Positions 16,973 to 25,470 of a stretch of DNA of 64,000 nt are shown one piece after another (the first letter of the stretch is position 1; the number at the start of each line of letters is the position of its first letter). The notes beneath the pieces are model-generated. The model was not told the origin of the DNA. It did no database searches and was given only the letters and a program-made list of their open reading frames with translations. Made by a program: the position numbers and the translations under genes. The stretch covers positions 22,425-86,424 of the forward strand of contig JAPOVL010000042.1 in NCBI GenBank assembly GCA_026708115.1, given 5' to 3'. This stretch comes from Chloroflexota bacterium. GTDB lineage: Bacteria > Chloroflexota > Anaerolineae > Aggregatilineales > Phototrophicaceae.

Positions 16973-17627
16973 GTTCTACCTCGTTATTTGCATTCAAAGG
17001 ATCTCCGTATGCGCGACCAACTATAGCACATGCTTTCTATGAATAGAACTCTCTACTTAATGCCCGTACGCCGCGAATCACCGATGCGACTCAACAGCTA
17101 ACGCTAATCATCCCACGCGTACCAAGCCGCGCAACGCTACCCAAAACCGCGACCATATAGTCGCTCTTTTCTCCCCCGACTTGCCCTATACTTCGACGTA
17201 GCGTCACACGCAGCCGCCCATCCCGGGACCCCGCCCTTCAAATCCGGGGCCCGGTCCAAACTCCAAAAAGAGGCGCTAAAGGCCGAAAACGAGTTTGCTG
17301 GATCCGCAAATGGACAAAAACGAAGGAACTTCAAAGCGATACCTGCGCCCATCGCCAGACATCTCTTATGACGAAAATTGCTGGGGCGACCTGTCAGATC
17401 CGGGAGGGGGTACCCCCCCCCCCCCCTCGTATAGATACTGTATGTATACTGTTATCCAAAAAGGGGGCAAAATCAGGGTAAAATGAGAGCAAATCAGGGC
17501 ATCTTCCCAGCATTTGAGGACACATTGCGCTTCACAGAGTGCTCGCGCCGAGCAGCGTCGTTCCTGTTTTCGCTTAAGGTTCTCATGTCGAGGATCGGCC
17601 AAAAGTATTTCAACCGAAATCGATACA
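16973..17627. other. Gene-poor spacer with a long C homopolymer
   Basis: No convincing gene was found between TcmP and the P-type ATPase. The left part must contain the TcmP promoter. The right part holds a G5-TA-C14 tract (17406-17426), a run of GTATA-type alternations just after it, and three copies of an A-rich ATCAGGG/AATGAGAG-like motif at about 17465-17505. A TTCAAATCC at ~17237 is not part of a tRNA. Confidence 0.6.
17413..17426. repeat. Fourteen-base C homopolymer
   Basis: An uninterrupted run of 14 C follows GGAGGGGGTA. Its length is prone to slippage or sequencing error; it lies outside recognised genes. Confidence 0.85.
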
Positions 17628-20069
17628 CTATCCCCGATCCGGCGACATCAGATCCCAAAAGCGGCTGAGCAAGTAGCGGTACTTCATCCCGTGACTCAAG
17701 AGCGCCATCGTCAGCAGGAACAAGACCGCGATGGCAACGATCAAGAGCGAGCCATCGCCGCCGTCCCAGACGGGCGGCTTGAACTCGAAGAGCGCCGGAT
17801 AGGCGTACATGATGAGGATGGTCAACGCGGTCAGGACGCTGGTCAGGATCAAGATGCGCCAATGCTGCGCGAAGCTGCGCGGCTGATACAGATCGATGCC
17901 CTGAATGTGCCAAGTGATCAGCATGCCGTAGAGCGCGACCATGATGGTCATGTTCGAACGCGTCAGCGTCAGATCGCCATCGCTGCTGAACCAGGTGATC
18001 AGATAGAGCAGCGTCATGATCACCGCGCCGATGAATCCCATGGTGAAGATGTAATCCATCACGTCGCGGCGGAAGCGCGCCATGTATTGCGGGCGCAGCC
18101 AGCCGAAAGCGATGAAAGTCGCCGGCAGGTTGACCGTGCCGAAGGTGGCCCAGCTGATCTGCACCGGCGTGATCGGAAATGGCAGCGCCATGAAAGCGAT
18201 GAAGACGAAAAGCGCGATATTGTAGAAATTGCGCACCAGGAACATCTTCATGGTGCCGAAGATGGTCTGCGTAGTTTCCTTGCCCTCGCGGAAAGCGCGC
18301 GGCAGCGTCGACATGGCGTTGTTAAGCAGCACAATATCGGCTACATCCTTGCTGATCTGCGTGCCGTCATTCATGACAATGGCCAGGTTGGCCGCCTTCA
18401 GCGCCGGCACATCGTTGACGCCGTCGCCGACCATCGAGACGTATTCGCCATGCCGCACCAGCGACTCGACGATGCGCTGTTTGGTATCGGGTTCGACGCG
18501 GGCGAATACCTGCGACTCGCTGACGGCGCTGGCAAACTCCGTCGCGCCCAAGGCCTCAAGCTCGGCGCCGGTATAAGCGCGGTCAACCGACATGCCCGCT
18601 TCCCGCGCGATGGCGCGCACCGTTTCCAGGTTGTCGCCGGAAATCACCTTGAGCTTCAGCCCTTCGTCGCGGAAGGCCTGCAAGGTATCTTGAATATCGT
18701 CTCGAATCTGGTCGCTCATGACAATCAGCGCAATCGGCTCTACTGCATCCGCGACCTCGATGGCATCAGCGGCCGGCGCGCCCTGCATTCGCGCGAATGC
18801 CAGCACGCGCATGCCATCCCGCGCCATCGCCTGCGCATGAGCGAAATGTGGGTCCGACGGGCGCAAGAGGCGCTCCGGCGCGCCCAGCAGCAGCGTCGAA
18901 TCGGGCAACTCAACCGCCGCCCATTTGCGGGCGGACGAGAAGGGGATTTCTCGTACCTTCGGCGGATAGCTGTCGGCGCGGACGGCGCGCTCGATATAGC
19001 GCTCAATCGCTTGGGCGGTGTTGTTCAGGTGCGCCAAGTTCTTCAGGTAAATGAAGAGGTCGCGCTGGACCGCGCTGATATCGGCTTCGCCAATTTCGAT
19101 GATCTCGTGCACGGCGAGCTTGTTCTGCGTGAGCGTACCCGTCTTATCGAAGCAAAGCACGGTGGCGTTGGCCAGCGATTCCACGGCGTTGACCCGCTGC
19201 ACCAGCGTTTGCTGCCGGCTGATCTTGACCGCCCCAATCGTCAGCGAAAGAATCGCCACCAATACCAGGCCCTGCGGCACCAGGCTGGTGGTGAAAACGA
19301 CGGCGTTGCGCACGATCTCCAGAAAGGCGTTGTCTATCAAGAAACCGGTGATGAAGATCAAGGGCACGAAGACAAACATGATCAGGACGGTGATTTCGAC
19401 GATGATGTCGATCTTGATCTGTGTGGGCGTTTTGACGATTTTGTACTGCTTGGCGATGGTGGAAAGTCGATTGATATAGCTCTCGGCGCCCACTTTGCTG
19501 GCGCGCATGATGCCGGTGCCCGCGGTACAAAACGAACCGGAGTAGACATCGTCGCCGGGCGCTTTGCTGATGGCGTCCGATTCGCCGGTCAAGAGCGATT
19601 CGTCCATTTCCAGCGAATCGCTCCGGACGATCCCGCCATCGACAACGAGGCGATCGCCAGGTTCGATGCGTATCATCTCGTCCTTGACCACCGCGCGCAT
19701 CGGCACGTCGATCCAGTTCCCGTCGCGCAGGCAGGACACGCTCTGCTCGCTCAGCGCCGCCAGCCGATCGAGTTGGCGCTTGGCGTTGAATTCCTGAATC
19801 ATGCCAAAAAAGGTATTCGAGACAACGCTGAAGCCGGCGAAGATTGCCGTGGCGTAGTCACCCAGCATAATCACGCCAATCAGCAGGCTTCCCAAGACGA
19901 TGTTGAACAGATTCAGCACGTTTTCGCGGAAGATATCCCAATAGCTGCGCCCGACGCGCGCCTCGTAGTCGTTGCTTTCGCCCCGGCGCAGGCGCTGCTG
20001 GACATCGGCGCTGCTCAGCCCGACAAGGGATTCCGTATCGCGATGCTTCTCTTCGGCGACGCTCTGCAT
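17628..20069 (-). CDS. P-type cation-transporting ATPase (CtpE-like)
   Basis: About 813 residues; an inner-membrane pump using ATP through an aspartyl-phosphate. Seen: actuator motif LLTGESDA, phosphorylation motif CFDKTGTLT with Asp308, nucleotide-domain KWAAVELP, hinge motif MVGDGVNDVPALK and about ten membrane helices. The overall pattern (cation ATPase with TSLVPQGLVL in M4) fits CtpE-type calcium-related pumps better than CPx heavy-metal pumps, but the ion is inferred. The frame opens at 20168, but a promoter-like TTCGCA-17-TAAAAT overlaps that first ATG, so translation should begin later. ATG at 20067-20069 matches where the family starts (SSADVQQRLRRGESN soon after); ATG at 20117 is the alternative. 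Confidence 0.88.
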   Translation of the reverse strand: MQSVAEEKHRDTESLVGLSSADVQQRLRRGESNDYEARVGRSYWDIFRENVLNLFNIVLGSLLIGVIMLGDYATAIFAGFSVVSNTFFGMIQEFNAKRQLDRLAALSEQSVSCLRDGNWIDVPMRAVVKDEMIRIEPGDRLVVDGGIVRSDSLEMDESLLTGESDAISKAPGDDVYSGSFCTAGTGIMRASKVGAESYINRLSTIAKQYKIVKTPTQIKIDIIVEITVLIMFVFVPLIFITGFLIDNAFLEIVRNAVVFTTSLVPQGLVLVAILSLTIGAVKISRQQTLVQRVNAVESLANATVLCFDKTGTLTQNKLAVHEIIEIGEADISAVQRDLFIYLKNLAHLNNTAQAIERYIERAVRADSYPPKVREIPFSSARKWAAVELPDSTLLLGAPERLLRPSDPHFAHAQAMARDGMRVLAFARMQGAPAADAIEVADAVEPIALIVMSDQIRDDIQDTLQAFRDEGLKLKVISGDNLETVRAIAREAGMSVDRAYTGAELEALGATEFASAVSESQVFARVEPDTKQRIVESLVRHGEYVSMVGDGVNDVPALKAANLAIVMNDGTQISKDVADIVLLNNAMSTLPRAFREGKETTQTIFGTMKMFLVRNFYNIALFVFIAFMALPFPITPVQISWATFGTVNLPATFIAFGWLRPQYMARFRRDVMDYIFTMGFIGAVIMTLLYLITWFSSDGDLTLTRSNMTIMVALYGMLITWHIQGIDLYQPRSFAQHWRILILTSVLTALTILIMYAYPALFEFKPPVWDGGDGSLLIVAIAVLFLLTMALLSHGMKYRYLLSRFWDLMSPDRG

Positions 20070-20166
20070 GAATTTTCGATTCTCGCTGCCGATATCGTTA
20101 TTATCTACGCAGGCCATGCAAAAAAGATGTATCCTGCACAGTGTAGCTGCGCAGGACAATCGCCGC

Positions 20167-20195
20167 ATTTTAGCAAGGATGCCTGATTTTGCGAA
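20167..20195 (-). promoter_or_regulatory. Probable promoter for the P-type ATPase gene
   Basis: Minus-strand TTCGCA (20190-20195) and TAAAAT (20167-20172) are separated by 17 bp. The -10 box overlaps the most upstream in-frame ATG, which argues against that start. Confidence 0.4.
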
Positions 20196-20277
20196 GTTGT
20201 TAGGAATTGCGTCCCAAACATGACAGCCCGCCGTTCACGTGGAATGGTTGGCCGATAACTTGCTCAAAGGGAATATC

Positions 20278-21255
20278 ATGATCGAGATTGCGGAGTACTT
20301 AGCCCCTAATCATTCCATACTCTGGGATATGGTTCAGCAATGTGGCGTCAGAAAAGTAGTTGGCGCCATGGACTTGGACGCGCAAGGCGGCGGCGAGGCG
20401 CCCTGGACTTATACATCGCTGCTGCGCGCGAAGAACGCATACGAAGATCGCGGCTTGGAGCTTGTTGTGCTCGAGAGTCGACCGCCGCTAGACAAGACAA
20501 AGCTGGGCTTGCCGGGCCGCGACGAAGAGATCACGGCCGTCTGCGAACTTATCAGCAATATGGGGGCGCTGGGGATCGAGGTCTGGTGTTACGAATGGAT
20601 GCCGGTGATGAACTGGATGCGCACCTCGACCACGATCCGTTCGCGCGGCGGCGCCCTCGTCACCGGATACGATCACAGTCAGATGACCAAGGCGCCCTTG
20701 ACAGAGTATGGCGAGGTCAGCGAGGAGCAGCTCTGGGACAATTTGCGCTATTTCCTGGAAAGGGTGATTCCGGTAGCGGAGGCAGCCGGGGTGAAGCTGG
20801 CTATGCACCCCGACGACCCGCCGCTCTCGCCCATCCGCGGCTTAGCCCGCATTATGCGCAGTATCGAGAACTTCGAGCGCTTGCTCGAACTCGTACCCAG
20901 TCCCATGAACGGCATCACCCTATGTCAAGGCAATTTCACGCTGATGACGGATGACTTGCCTGCGGTCATTCGAAAGTTTGCCGACAAGATCTTCTTCGTG
21001 CACATGCGTGATGTAGCGGGTGTGCCAGAGAAATTCCAGGAGACCTTCCACGATGCGGGCAAAACGGACATGGTTGCTTGCATGCGCGCCTATCGTGATA
21101 TCGGTTTCGACGGCGTGCTGCGGCCGGATCACGTGCCGACGATGGCCGGAGACGACAACGAGAACGCCGGCTATTCGGCAATCGGGCGCTTGTTCGCTAT
21201 TGGCTATCTCCAGGGAATTCGGGAGGCCGTTTACGCCGAGGGTCGTCAGCCTTAG
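20278..21255 (+). CDS. uxuA: Mannonate dehydratase
   Basis: A 325-residue TIM-barrel enzyme that dehydrates D-mannonate to 2-keto-3-deoxygluconate in hexuronate catabolism, using a divalent metal. Recognised by MHPDDPPLSPIRG, LCQGNFTLM, FFVHMRDVAG and VLRPDHVPTM, which carry the metal-binding and catalytic His, Cys and Asp residues of the family. ATG at 20278 is chosen because AAAGGG lies 7 bases upstream; an in-frame ATG at 20239 has no ribosome site. Length is slightly short of the E. coli enzyme, as in many bacteria. No other uronate gene is adjacent. Its 3' end overlaps the convergent MFS gene by 59 bp. Confidence 0.92.
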   Translation: MIEIAEYLAPNHSILWDMVQQCGVRKVVGAMDLDAQGGGEAPWTYTSLLRAKNAYEDRGLELVVLESRPPLDKTKLGLPGRDEEITAVCELISNMGALGIEVWCYEWMPVMNWMRTSTTIRSRGGALVTGYDHSQMTKAPLTEYGEVSEEQLWDNLRYFLERVIPVAEAAGVKLAMHPDDPPLSPIRGLARIMRSIENFERLLELVPSPMNGITLCQGNFTLMTDDLPAVIRKFADKIFFVHMRDVAGVPEKFQETFHDAGKTDMVACMRAYRDIGFDGVLRPDHVPTMAGDDNENAGYSAIGRLFAIGYLQGIREAVYAEGRQP

Positions 21256-22846
21256 GTTTTCGCAGTTCATCTGGCAGCATATCGCTATCATCAAGGATGT
21301 CTCGCCCGCGTTTGAGCTTCAGCTCGCGATCGTCGATGGTGAAGATGGCGATGACGGCACTGAGCAGGCAGGCGGCCGTTCCGATACGCATCAAGATGCC
21401 GAAGATGGCGGCGAAGGACTCGCGGATTGCTTGATGCACCCGTTCCTGCTCTTCGGTCGTCAGCCAATCGGGGATGGAGGTTTGCGCCAGGTCACCGGCA
21501 TCGGCGGCGAGATGCGCCTGGGCCTCGGTCGGCAAAGAACGAATGTAGGCGTCGTTCATGAGCAGTTGGCCGAACCAGGTGATGGCGAGCCCGCCCAGAA
21601 CGCCGACGACCAGCACCTGTCCGACACGCGTCGTCGTGTGGTTGACGCCGGAAGCGATGCCGGCGTTATTCTCCGGCGCAGAAGCCATTGCCGCCAAGGT
21701 CAGGGGCGCAAATGACAAACCAAAGCCGAAGCCGAAGATTACAACCGGCACAAAGAAGGAACTGAGGTAATCGGATTCACCCGCGGTGACGCCGACATTG
21801 CCGAAGAAGTAGAACCCGATGGCGACAATGACTAAACCAAGCGCCATGGGAAGGCGCGGTCCCCGCCGATCCAGCAGGGGGCCAACCAGGGTAGAACCCA
21901 GCGTCGCAACCAGAATCAATGGAATGATGGATAAACCCGTGAAGGTAGCGCTGTAACCTTGTACCTGGATCAGATTAAGCGGCAGGTAAAGCAGCGCCGG
22001 TTGTATCACGCCGTGAAAAACAAAGGAAATGGCGTTCGCGGAGCTAAATGTACGCGACTTGAAAAGCCACAGAGGCAATATCCCATGTTTGCCTTCTCGC
22101 TCGTCGCGGAGGAACAAGGCTACAGCGCCGGCGCCGCCGATAACGGCAACAATGATTACGGGACTGCCAAAACCGAATGTTGAGCTTTCGATGAAGCCAA
22201 AGGTTATCCCGCCAAGACCAATGATGATCAGTAACGCGCCAACAAGACTCATGCGCCGCGGCGCGTTTCTGTTATAGCTTTCGGGCACATAACGGAGCAA
22301 AACGATTGCTGCCAAAATGCCCAAGGGGATATGAATGAGAAACACCAGCCGCCACATGCCCAAGTCGGTAACAACCCCGGCAAAAAATGGCGCCATTCCG
22401 GCCATCAATACGGTGAATCCCGACCAGAGACCTATTGCCCAACCTTGACCTTTGCGACTGAAGTGAGCGGAAACGAGCGCCAGGCTGTTCGGTACGATCA
22501 TCGAACTGCCGACGCCCTGAGCCAAGCGGCCGGCGATGATTACATTCGTGGTCGTAGCAAAGCCGCAGATCACCGAAGCCAAGCCGAAGAGCAGAATGCC
22601 CACTAGGCAGACGCGATTGCGCCCGTGATGATCGCCCATCGAACCGGTGACCACGATTAGCGAGGCCTGAACCATAACGTAGGCGTTGGGAATCCAAATG
22701 AGATCAGCGCCGCGCGCGCCCAGTTCTACTTGAATAGCCGGTAGCGCCACGTTAAGCGACGAACTGGCGACAAAGGCCATGCTCGCAGCCGTTATGGTGG
22801 CAAAAAGCACCCAAAAGCCAGGCGTATTGTTAGGTTTCGTCGGCAT
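21197..22846 (-). CDS. MFS transporter, DHA2-like (paralogue 1)
   Basis: A ~549-residue drug:H+ antiporter-2-type carrier with 14 predicted membrane helices. Motif A appears as GSMGDHHGRNRVC after helix 2, and motif C-like GLWSGFTVLMAGMAPFFAGV in helix 5. A ~40-residue hydrophilic tail ends the protein. It is clearly paralogous to the next gene (shared LFATI.AASMA, ARGADL.WI and LLFG.AS). DHA2 members usually export toxic compounds, but the substrate is unknown. ATG at 22846 is taken; a TTG at 22861 with a GGATGAG upstream is an equal alternative. The last 59 bp overlap the convergent mannonate dehydratase gene. Confidence 0.85.
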   Translation of the reverse strand: MPTKPNNTPGFWVLFATITAASMAFVASSSLNVALPAIQVELGARGADLIWIPNAYVMVQASLIVVTGSMGDHHGRNRVCLVGILLFGLASVICGFATTTNVIIAGRLAQGVGSSMIVPNSLALVSAHFSRKGQGWAIGLWSGFTVLMAGMAPFFAGVVTDLGMWRLVFLIHIPLGILAAIVLLRYVPESYNRNAPRRMSLVGALLIIIGLGGITFGFIESSTFGFGSPVIIVAVIGGAGAVALFLRDEREGKHGILPLWLFKSRTFSSANAISFVFHGVIQPALLYLPLNLIQVQGYSATFTGLSIIPLILVATLGSTLVGPLLDRRGPRLPMALGLVIVAIGFYFFGNVGVTAGESDYLSSFFVPVVIFGFGFGLSFAPLTLAAMASAPENNAGIASGVNHTTTRVGQVLVVGVLGGLAITWFGQLLMNDAYIRSLPTEAQAHLAADAGDLAQTSIPDWLTTEEQERVHQAIRESFAAIFGILMRIGTAACLLSAVIAIFTIDDRELKLKRGRDILDDSDMLPDELRKPKADDPRRKRPPEFPGDSQ

Positions 22847-23097
22847 GATTTCTATCGTCAATACTCATCCAGCATCCGAATGGCGAATGAATGAAGCGCA
22901 GCCCAATCGTGAGATACCCGATAATCTATCGTAAGGTTCTGCACTCGACTAGCGCCAATTACAAACCCGCCACAGGATGTTGCAGCGACGGGCAGGCATG
23001 CCCCGATGGCTATTTCTACTCTGTCCAGCGGCAGTTTTTCCACAGGTTAAAATAAGACTGCCACCAACAACGATTCCCGAAAACTTGCTGTGATTAC

Positions 23098-24678
23098 TTA
23101 AGGCACATTCTCCTGTCGGCGCACCAAACGATTGTCGATCATAATCCACGAGATTATCCCGCTTAGCAAACAGAAGGCAGCGCTGACCCAAAGCAATACA
23201 TTGTATGCGAGTACTTGAGAATTGCGAATTGCCGCCTCGACATTCGCTTTTTCCGACGGGGTCAGCGACTCGGGAATGGTTGTTTCCCCCAAGTCCATCG
23301 ACTCAATCTCCAGCTGAGACCGCGTCGCCTCGGGCAAATCTCGCACGTTTGAGTCATTCAACAATGCGGCTGTGAATATAGACAGGGCAAAACCACCCAT
23401 GACAGCCACCGAGAGCACCTGCCCCACACGGGACAGTGTGTTGCTGATGCCGGACGCAATGCCGGCTTTCGTTTCCTCAACCGATTCCATCACAGCGACG
23501 GTCAGCGGCGCCAAGGTTGTTCCCAGCCCCATGCCAGCAAGGAATAGCGGCAGGAAAAACGTTTTCCAGTAGTCATGCTGTCCGCCCGTAATGCCGATCA
23601 TGGCCAATAGTACAAACGCAACGAACGTAAGCGCGTGGCCCACAGCAATCGGTTTTCGCGGACCATAGCGATCAACTATGCCGCCAACATAGGCGGAAGA
23701 TAACAGCATGAGTATCGTCATCGGTAAAATGGCAATGCCAACGAATGATTCGCTGTAGCCTTGAATCTGAATCATATTCAACGGAATGTAAATCAGGATA
23801 GGTCCCACAGAAACATAGAGCAGGAACAAAGCGAGATTGCCACCGGTGAATGTTCGCACTCGAAAAAGATCCAGCAATTCACGAGCGTGCTCGTGGGTTT
23901 CCACCAAAACAAACAAGAGCAGCGTCAAGATACCAAAGACAATGGAAAGCCAGATCGCCGGATGGTCGAAACCGAACTGGGGCGCTTCGAGGAAGCCGTG
24001 GGTCAGCCCGAGCAGGGACAAGGTAATCAACAGCGCGCTCAGCCAACCCATGACAGGCCTGGTATCTTTGTAATACGTTTCCGGCACGTATCGCCATAGC
24101 ACCCAGGCCGCAGCGATACCGAAGGGAATTTGCACGTAAAAGATCATGCGCCACATGCCCATTTCCGTCAGCACGCCGCCGATAAATGGACCCAGGCCGC
24201 TGGAGAACAAGGTAAAAGCCGACCAAATGCCGATTCCCCAGCCATGTCTATCGCCGCTGAAATGTGAGGAAACGATAGCCAGGGTACATGGCACGATCAT
24301 CGCGCTGCCAACGCCTTGGGCAAAGCGCGCCAATATCAAGATCTCGACAGTTGGCGCAGTACCGGCTATCAGCGACGCAATGCCGAAGAGCAAGATACCC
24401 AACATGCAAATATGGTTGCGGCCAAAACGATCGGAAAGCGACCCGAAGACAACTAGCAGCGAGGCTTGCACGATTATATACGAATTGGAGATCCACAAGA
24501 GATCGGCGCCGCGCGCATTCAGGTCAATTTGAATCGCTGGCAAGGCGACGTTGAGCGCCGTACTGCCTACATAGGCCATGCTGGCCGCGGATATCGTGGC
24601 AAACAGCACGGAATAGTCCAGCTTGCGCGACCGTTTTACTTTTTGCGTCGATACAGACAGAGCAGAAGTATCCGTCAT
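23098..24678 (-). CDS. MFS transporter, DHA2-like (paralogue 2)
   Basis: A ~526-residue 14-helix carrier of the DHA2 family, paralogous to the gene 250 bp downstream. Motif A is GSLSDRFGRNHIC and the helix 5 stretch is GIWSAFTLFSSGLGPFIGGV. A long extracellular loop before the last helix (SMDLGETTIPESLTPSEKAN) is also found in the paralogue in similar form. Probably exports small hydrophobic or cationic compounds; substrate unknown. ATG at 24676-24678 has AGAG 6 bases upstream, better than the frame's earlier ATG at 24720. It follows a small membrane protein gene on the same strand. Confidence 0.87.
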   Translation of the reverse strand: MTDTSALSVSTQKVKRSRKLDYSVLFATISAASMAYVGSTALNVALPAIQIDLNARGADLLWISNSYIIVQASLLVVFGSLSDRFGRNHICMLGILLFGIASLIAGTAPTVEILILARFAQGVGSAMIVPCTLAIVSSHFSGDRHGWGIGIWSAFTLFSSGLGPFIGGVLTEMGMWRMIFYVQIPFGIAAAWVLWRYVPETYYKDTRPVMGWLSALLITLSLLGLTHGFLEAPQFGFDHPAIWLSIVFGILTLLLFVLVETHEHARELLDLFRVRTFTGGNLALFLLYVSVGPILIYIPLNMIQIQGYSESFVGIAILPMTILMLLSSAYVGGIVDRYGPRKPIAVGHALTFVAFVLLAMIGITGGQHDYWKTFFLPLFLAGMGLGTTLAPLTVAVMESVEETKAGIASGISNTLSRVGQVLSVAVMGGFALSIFTAALLNDSNVRDLPEATRSQLEIESMDLGETTIPESLTPSEKANVEAAIRNSQVLAYNVLLWVSAAFCLLSGIISWIMIDNRLVRRQENVP

Positions 24679-24745
24679 GTCGTCTCTTGCAGCCGCAACA
24701 TAACCAGCGAGGCGCAGCATTTTACATTGTCAGGAATTTGGAGGT

Positions 24746-24955
24746 TCAGGCATCGCGCAGGTCACTGAGTTCTCGTTCTAGTTCACTTCGGCGTTCCGAG
24801 CTGGCGCGGCGCCCAGCGGCCAGCGCGCGGCGATAGTGTTGCTGCCAGTTTTCACGAAATTCGGTCGAGGAAACCGGCGAAAAGAATGTAACCAACAAAG
24901 CGCCCAATATGGCGCCAAAACCAAGACCGAACAACAGACTCAAGAATCTACGCAT
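24746..24955 (-). CDS. Small single-helix membrane protein, YtxH-like
   Basis: A 69-residue protein with an N-terminal membrane helix (FLSLLFGLGFGAILGALLV) and a charged helical tail rich in Arg and Glu (HYRRALAAGRRASSERRSEL), the layout of YtxH-like proteins. Role unknown. ATG at 24953-24955 is chosen because GGGG lies 7 bases upstream; the frame extends ten codons further without a ribosome site. It precedes the MFS gene by 67 bp and may share its transcript. Confidence 0.6.
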   Translation of the reverse strand: MRRFLSLLFGLGFGAILGALLVTFFSPVSSTEFRENWQQHYRRALAAGRRASSERRSELERELSDLRDA

Positions 24956-25470
24956 AAGATAGCCCCAATGTTCAGCATACGGCAATTGCTAACCCAATTA
25001 CAAGTTATGTGTCGAAATTCTAACATTCGGCGCGCGTCTCCGCGGAATCGATGGCAGGACTCGCCAAGGCAATCGCATCACATTAAAATGCCGCTGACTA
25101 CGCGAAATTCGTAATCTCTAAGGCATGCCAGCGCATCTTTTATCCCATTCCCGATCGAGGGACGCTTCGGTCTTCCATTCAACGCTGTGGGGCGTCATCA
25201 AACTCGATATCGCCAAAAAATCTGAAATCCATATGGCGATTTTCGGGCGTCCTGATAGGCCGCTCCACAGGCCGTATAGAAATTGCAAAGTTCCTAATCG
25301 TCGCGCATATTTGTTTGACCATAACTCCGTGCAATAGCGCGCTGCCGCCGATAGCCCGCCAATCCAGCCCAATGGAGAGGCTAAGTCCGAAAGCCACACG
25401 AAAGCTGCTCTCGCGTCTCAAATAATCCTCGGCGCTATTGACGCCTCAGTGACATCATCGAAAACAGCCT
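24956..25470. other. Spacer without a recognisable gene
   Basis: Short overlapping frames on both strands (about 70-90 codons) have no recognisable similarity, no ribosome sites and conflicting directions. The left end should hold the promoter of the small membrane protein gene. Confidence 0.5.

Noticed and set aside
17200..17300. TTCAAATCC resembling a tRNA T-loop
   Set aside because: The flanking bases do not form a T-stem and no acceptor, D or anticodon arm can be drawn.
17514..20186. Very long open frame (890 codons) on the plus strand
   Set aside because: It is the antisense of the P-type ATPase gene, whose DKTGTLT, TGES and GDGVND motifs prove the minus strand. The plus product is rich in His, Asp, Gln and Arg, as expected for a shadow of a GC-rich gene.
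22858..23043. 61-codon minus frame ending in TGA that overlaps a TTG start of the MFS gene
   Set aside because: The TTGA overlap looks like coupling, but the frame has no ribosome site, a GTG start and no recognisable features. Kept out for lack of support.
25118..25399. Frames of 93 codons (minus) and 70 codons (plus) in the same stretch
   Set aside because: Opposite overlapping frames, no ribosome site and no recognisable motif in either.
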